A DNA stretch of 64,000 nt from 62-47 sp044463945. Its GTDB lineage: Bacteria > Pseudomonadota > Alphaproteobacteria > Rhizobiales > Xanthobacteraceae. The translations under genes were made by a program, and so were the position numbers. Shown piece after piece: positions 59,980 through 64,000 of this stretch (positions are counted from its first letter, which is position 1; each line of letters begins with the position of its first letter). The DNA is taken from the NCBI GenBank assembly GCA_044463945.1, contig JBIQLW010000003.1, positions 1 through 64,000 of the forward strand. Reading direction: 5' to 3'. The notes beneath the pieces were generated by a model that made no database searches, was not told the DNA's origin, and saw only the letters and a program-made list of their open reading frames with translations.

Positions 59980-60139
59980 ACAATTTGCTCCCACCCTGAT
60001 TGGCTTCTATGGCTTCACTGAAGCGGAGGGCGTTTGACGCCCGGCATTTGATTTCTCGCGCGCGAATTTGAACGGAATTGCTGCCTTGCATCAATGATCG
60101 CGAAATGAGAATATCGTTGCGTTTTTTTCAACGCTCCGG

Positions 60140-61099
60140 ATGGCCGCAATGACCAGGCTCTTGAAGGAAAAGTTGGAAACGCGCCGCCTGCAATACTTCA
60201 TGCAGGTCCTCCAAGCGGGATCGGTGCGCGGCGCGGCCGGCGCTCTCGGCATGGACGCCTCGACGGTGAGCCGCGCCATCAGCCTTCTGGAAGCCGAGTG
60301 CGGCACGCAACTGTTCGAGCGGCGCGGCCGCGGCATCATTCCCACCGACGCCGGCCAGCTATTGGCCGCCTATCTTCGCCGTCAGGAAAGCGAGAAGCAG
60401 AGCCTGCTGTCACAGTTCGACAGCATCCGCAAAGTGCAGAGCGGCCACATCACGCTGGTCACCGGCGAAGGTTATGTCCACTGGCTGATGCGCCGGGTGA
60501 TCAGCCGGTTCGCTCAGACCCATCCCCGAATTACCATCGATCTTCGCATCGAAAGCTCGGACAAGATCGTCGATCACATTCTCGACGAGCGGGCGCATAT
60601 CGGTATCCTGTTCAACCCGCCGAAGAACGAGCACCTGCGCTCGCACTATTCTTACCCGCACCCGATCCAGACGCTGGTGCTGCGCACGCACCCGCTGGCG
60701 CAACTAACCCATCCGCTACGCTTGTCGGATCTGCTGCCCTATCCGGGCGCAACGCTGCATCAGGACTTCGGTTTGCGCCAGCATATTCAGGCGGCGGAAC
60801 TGAGCGAAGGGACCCGGCTGACGTTCTCGTTCACCACCACCTCGTTCGACGCGCTCGGACAGTTCGTCCTCGCGGGGCTCGGCTATTCGCTGGTATCGCG
60901 ACTCTCGATGGCGCCGGCGGATGCCGCCAGGGTCGTCTCGCTGCCGATGAAGAATCCGCTGCTGTATCGCGGCCGCTCCCACATCGTCACCCGGCAGGGC
61001 CGAACGTTGCCCCCTGCTGCCATCGAGCTGCTGCGGATCATCGTCGGCAGCATGAAGCCGCCGGCCCGCGGCAGCGCCCGGTCCGCCAACCGGAGCTGA
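60140..61099 (+). CDS. LysR-family regulator of the permease/amidohydrolase/serine dehydratase set
   Basis: A 319-aa protein: LQYFMQVLQAGSVRGAAGAL, GMDASTVSRAISLLEAECGT, QLFERRGRGIIPTDAGQLLA, then the effector-binding fold. It is divergent from the DUF3100 operon with a 160-nt spacer, the standard layout for LysR control. The likely inducer is the transported amide or its product. An alternative start three codons later is possible. Confidence 0.92.
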   Translation: MAAMTRLLKEKLETRRLQYFMQVLQAGSVRGAAGALGMDASTVSRAISLLEAECGTQLFERRGRGIIPTDAGQLLAAYLRRQESEKQSLLSQFDSIRKVQSGHITLVTGEGYVHWLMRRVISRFAQTHPRITIDLRIESSDKIVDHILDERAHIGILFNPPKNEHLRSHYSYPHPIQTLVLRTHPLAQLTHPLRLSDLLPYPGATLHQDFGLRQHIQAAELSEGTRLTFSFTTTSFDALGQFVLAGLGYSLVSRLSMAPADAARVVSLPMKNPLLYRGRSHIVTRQGRTLPPAAIELLRIIVGSMKPPARGSARSANRS

Positions 61100-61336
61100 A
61101 TGCCGGGCGGGCTATCAGGCGCGTTCCAGGTCGCTTCGCACCTTGCGCTCCCCGTAAGGACAGGAAAAGATAAGTCGTCATGGCCGTGCAGGGAGGAGGC
61201 GTGTCGGGAGAAACGGATATGGCTGGCGGCGGATGCGAGCCGCACGCAGAGCGGCAGTGCGATCGCGACGTCGCGGCCAATTGCGCCAGCCTGCCACGCC
61301 GCAAATCGACCGAGCCTCCGAGCACATAACCCGCCA

Positions 61337-62983
61337 ATGCCCGCCGAAACCCGTGCCATGCCGGTCGTGCGCACCTTCCACCAGATCCTGCTGTGGCCGC
61401 TTCATCTCGTCTCGCCGAAAGACGGCCCCGGCACCCGCAATCACTGGGACGCGCTCCGCGACGACCCCGAACACACCTGGAAGGAAGTCGATGACGAATT
61501 CTGCATCGATGTCGACGCCTTTCAGGAGCGGCATTACCGCGAGTTCGTCACCTTCCTCCCCTATGTGCAGCGCCTCTTCTACGGCGAGGGCCCGCACCGG
61601 CGCACCGCGTTCTCCGATGGTCAGCCGCTGATCAAGGCGTACCGCCGCACCGACATCGCCAGAGTCCGGATCACCTTTCAGACGCATCCCGCGCCGGTGA
61701 TCTTCGATATCCGTCATATCGACCTCTACTTCTTCCACGATCTCGATCTTGCCATCCTCGCCATCGAGGTGTTCAAGGCCGATCTGCCGCTCGACGTGGC
61801 GCAGGAGATGCTGCACAGTTTCGGCCGGGCCTATCCTGCGGGCTGGAACGACAAGGGCGACGGGCTGAGCTGTCCGCGCAAGGTCGAATGGCTGACCGCC
61901 GACGACACCGTGCTCGCCGCCTCGAACTACGAGGACCGCAGGCAGTTTCTCGCCGCCGTGCTGCGCGAGCGCGCGCCGGCGCTATCCTCTCACTGGCAAT
62001 ACATGCTGAAGCCGATGGTGTCCCATCATTGCGGCCAGCCCGGCGAATTGTGCTTCCGCCAGCTCGAAGGCTACCGGATGCCGCTGATGGCCTATCTGGC
62101 GATGGACCGGCTCGACGCGCTGACGCGCGCCGACTATGTGCGGCTGGCCTATACCAGCGCACCCGGCGATCGCGATGCCCTGCCCTATTCGCAGCGCCAC
62201 CTTGCCGAGTTCGAGCGGTCCTCCTGCTACGACAAGTATTTCGATGCCGACCAGTTCGCCGCCGGATTGAGCATCCGCCTGGTGTGTCACGACCATGCCT
62301 TCCTGATGATCGGTGACGCCACGCGCGCCTTCTTCACCGATCCGGAGCGCGGCATTCTCGGCCAGTTCCGCCACCAGTATTTCGTGCTGGCGCTATTGGT
62401 GCATATGCACAAGGCGGCGCTGTTGATGCTGTCCGACCAGATGGTGCAGGCGGTGAACGGCCTCGACACCACACGGCCGGAAACCGTCCGCCGCTTCCGC
62501 ACCGATATCCGGACGCTCCTGGAAAAATTCCTGCGGTTCACCCATCGCTACTGGTTTCAGGAAGTCTCGAACCAGGTGCAGGCGCGCAACGTCTATCGCA
62601 TCCTCATCAACCACGTCGGCACCGAACGCCTTTACGCCGATATCCGCGACGAGTTGCAGGACATGAGCGCCTATCTCGACAGCGATCTTCTGCGCCGGCA
62701 ATCGATGACATTCCTGCGGCTGACGGTGGTGACGATCGTCGGCCTGATCTGGACGTCGGTGACCGGATTCCTCGGCATGAACGTGATCGCGGCCGCGTCG
62801 CAGCCGCTGATCGTCAAGGTCTTGTATTTCGTCGCGACAACCACGTGCTTCACGGCGATCACGGTCTATACGCTGGTCAAATCGCAGCGCCTGGCGAACT
62901 TCCTCGACGCCGTCACCAACGAGCGCCTGCCGTTGCGCGCCAAGAGCGCCGCGCTGTTCGACATCTGGCGCCGGAAACGGTGA
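61337..62983 (+). CDS. CorA-like membrane protein with large soluble N-terminal domain
   Basis: A 548-aa protein. The first 440 residues are soluble (NHWDALRDDPEHTWKEVDDE, YFFHDLDLAILAIEVFKADL, HRYWFQEVSNQVQARNVYRI). The C-terminus has two close transmembrane helices; the first ends in VTGFLGMNVIAAA, with the GMN signature near 480 that lines CorA-type magnesium channels, and the second is TTCFTAITVYTLV. This is the CorA topology with an unusually long cytoplasmic part. The upstream frame is open to 61100, but the ATG at 61337 fits best. Confidence 0.8.
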   Translation: MPAETRAMPVVRTFHQILLWPLHLVSPKDGPGTRNHWDALRDDPEHTWKEVDDEFCIDVDAFQERHYREFVTFLPYVQRLFYGEGPHRRTAFSDGQPLIKAYRRTDIARVRITFQTHPAPVIFDIRHIDLYFFHDLDLAILAIEVFKADLPLDVAQEMLHSFGRAYPAGWNDKGDGLSCPRKVEWLTADDTVLAASNYEDRRQFLAAVLRERAPALSSHWQYMLKPMVSHHCGQPGELCFRQLEGYRMPLMAYLAMDRLDALTRADYVRLAYTSAPGDRDALPYSQRHLAEFERSSCYDKYFDADQFAAGLSIRLVCHDHAFLMIGDATRAFFTDPERGILGQFRHQYFVLALLVHMHKAALLMLSDQMVQAVNGLDTTRPETVRRFRTDIRTLLEKFLRFTHRYWFQEVSNQVQARNVYRILINHVGTERLYADIRDELQDMSAYLDSDLLRRQSMTFLRLTVVTIVGLIWTSVTGFLGMNVIAAASQPLIVKVLYFVATTTCFTAITVYTLVKSQRLANFLDAVTNERLPLRAKSAALFDIWRRKR

Positions 62984-63030
62984 GCGGTTTCCGCCGGTCG
63001 TCGGCCGAGCGGATTATGGCGTCGCCGCGC

Positions 63031-64000
63031 TCAGCGGATCACGTCGAGCCGCCGCCCGATCGCGGCGGCCTCGGCGCGGCTGCGCGCGTTCAGCTTGTTG
63101 TTGATGCTGCGCAGATGAGTCCGCACCGTGCTGTCCGAGATGGTCAGCTTTCCGGCGATCGCTGAATTGGAATTTCCGTCGGCCACCAGTTGCAGCACCT
63201 GGATTTCCTTCTGCGTCAGCGGCTCCAGCAGCCGGTCGTCGTTCGACGCTTCCGGCACGATGGCCTTGGCCGGCCCGAAAGCGCCCACCAGCCGCCGCAC
63301 ATACTGCACCAGCACGGGATCGCTGCGCCGCGACGGCGTTTCCTCAAGCACCGCATAGAAGCGCGCGATCAGCCGCCCGACCTGCTCGCCTTCATCGACG
63401 AGGAGCCGCACGAAGCCCTCGCGGCTGGCATGCCGCAGGACGCCCGCGAGCGTCTCGATGGCGGCCGATGGCTCGCCGGCGCGCTGCAACGCGAGGCTCT
63501 GCAGGACGCGCAGCCGCAGCACGCGCAGATGCCGAGACTGGCGGCAGGCTACGGCGATCTCGTCGTCGAGCGCCGCCAGCGTTGCGGCCGCATCGCCGAA
63601 GTGGATGTCCCAGCGCAGGCGTCCGAGCTTGAAATACTCGATCTCGTGCGCCGGCAACCGCTGCCGCTCAAGACGATCCCACACCGCCGGATCGGCGGCG
63701 CGCTCCAGTTCCTCCCGCGACGCCTGCGCGTCGCCTTGCAGCAGGAACAGGCGGCTGCGTTCGAGCTTGGCGCTGGCGACGACGCGCGGCAATCTGCGGC
63801 GAAGCCCGACATATTCCAGGGCGGTCAGCGTCTCGAAGGCGCGTTCGAGATCACCGTGCTCGAAAGCGATGCGGGCGCGGATCGCGTGCCCGCTGATCGT
63901 ATGGTCGGGCAGCGCGACGTCGCATATCATCGGCAAATAGGCATTGGTCAGGTGTTCGGCGCCGTCGAGATCGTTGATCTCGTAAAGGCTCGCGGCATAC
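63031..64000 (-). CDS. LuxR-family (MalT-type) transcriptional regulator, C-terminal part
   Basis: The gene continues past the right edge; 323 codons are visible. They form a helical TPR-like array (RARIAFEHGDLERAFETLTA, LERSRLFLLQGDAQASREEL) followed by a GerE/LuxR HTH: LTQKEIQVLQLVADGNSNSA, IAGKLTISDSTVRTHLRSIN, NKLNARSRAEAAAIGRRLDV. The arrangement matches large LuxR regulators with an N-terminal STAND ATPase (outside the window). Downstream target not visible. Confidence 0.85.
   Translation of the reverse strand, partial: YAASLYEINDLDGAEHLTNAYLPMICDVALPDHTISGHAIRARIAFEHGDLERAFETLTALEYVGLRRRLPRVVASAKLERSRLFLLQGDAQASREELERAADPAVWDRLERQRLPAHEIEYFKLGRLRWDIHFGDAAATLAALDDEIAVACRQSRHLRVLRLRVLQSLALQRAGEPSAAIETLAGVLRHASREGFVRLLVDEGEQVGRLIARFYAVLEETPSRRSDPVLVQYVRRLVGAFGPAKAIVPEASNDDRLLEPLTQKEIQVLQLVADGNSNSAIAGKLTISDSTVRTHLRSINNKLNARSRAEAAAIGRRLDVIR

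Overview
The window is GC-rich alphaproteobacterial DNA. The core genes (leuD, a two-domain malic enzyme, pyrC, a LigD/Ku pair, a DUF3100 permease) and the dispersed intergenic palindromes suggest the Bradyrhizobium / Rhodopseudomonas / Afipia group (Nitrobacteraceae). I cannot name a species from the sequence alone.

The left half (1 to about 34,290) is accessory DNA in two blocks, each next to a complete initiator tRNA-fMet gene on the minus strand. Block A (1-12,890, open to the left) is a patchwork: a VapBC-like toxin-antitoxin pair, small hypothetical genes of the kind found on rhizobial plasmids and integrative elements, a decayed ParB-like gene cut by an IS21-family remnant, an orphan tape-measure fragment, a HigBA module whose antitoxin is fused to an ImmA-type metalloprotease domain, and a complete type I restriction operon (HTH-HsdM, HsdS, HsdR, YgjP-like metallopeptidase). 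Block B (12,996-34,235) lies between the two tRNA-fMet copies, which share a 52-bp identical core. It carries a UvrD-like helicase coupled to a HEPN-like protein, broken gapR and AAA-ATPase fragments, and a siphophage / gene-transfer-agent-like tail and lysis cassette: tail-assembly chaperones with a canonical -1 frameshift site, tape measure, g12-g15-type tip genes, holin-like protein, endolysin and nested Rz/Rz1. It ends with a phage C5-cytosine methyltransferase, a DnaA-domain-IV-like protein and a BsuBI/PstI-type restriction-modification pair. I see no integrase, terminase, portal, capsid or tail-tube gene, so this is a tail-plus-lysis remnant or cargo element, not a complete prophage.

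The right half (about 34,758-64,000) is mostly ordinary chromosome. It has an SDR / metallo-hydrolase / FAH-family hydrolase / GST cluster, an Ogt alkyltransferase, small exported proteins, a zincin, leuD, maeB and pyrC (minus strand), a LysR/pirin divergent pair, wrbA, divergent ligD and ku, an HU gene, and a LysR-controlled set (DUF3100 permease, M20 amidohydrolase, L-serine dehydratase, threonine dehydratase) that looks built to import, deacylate and deaminate hydroxy-amino-acid derivatives. A CorA-like membrane protein and a truncated LuxR-type regulator close the window. Between leuD and maeB, an HxlR regulator with a clear palindromic operator, an MFS exporter and a decayed large serine recombinase look like a small acquired islet.

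The observations I rate highest are the UvrD/HEPN pair at the edge of the tRNA-bounded element, the tail-only phage cluster with its frameshift signal, and the HTH-HsdM operon whose promoter predicts a leaderless transcript and self-regulation.
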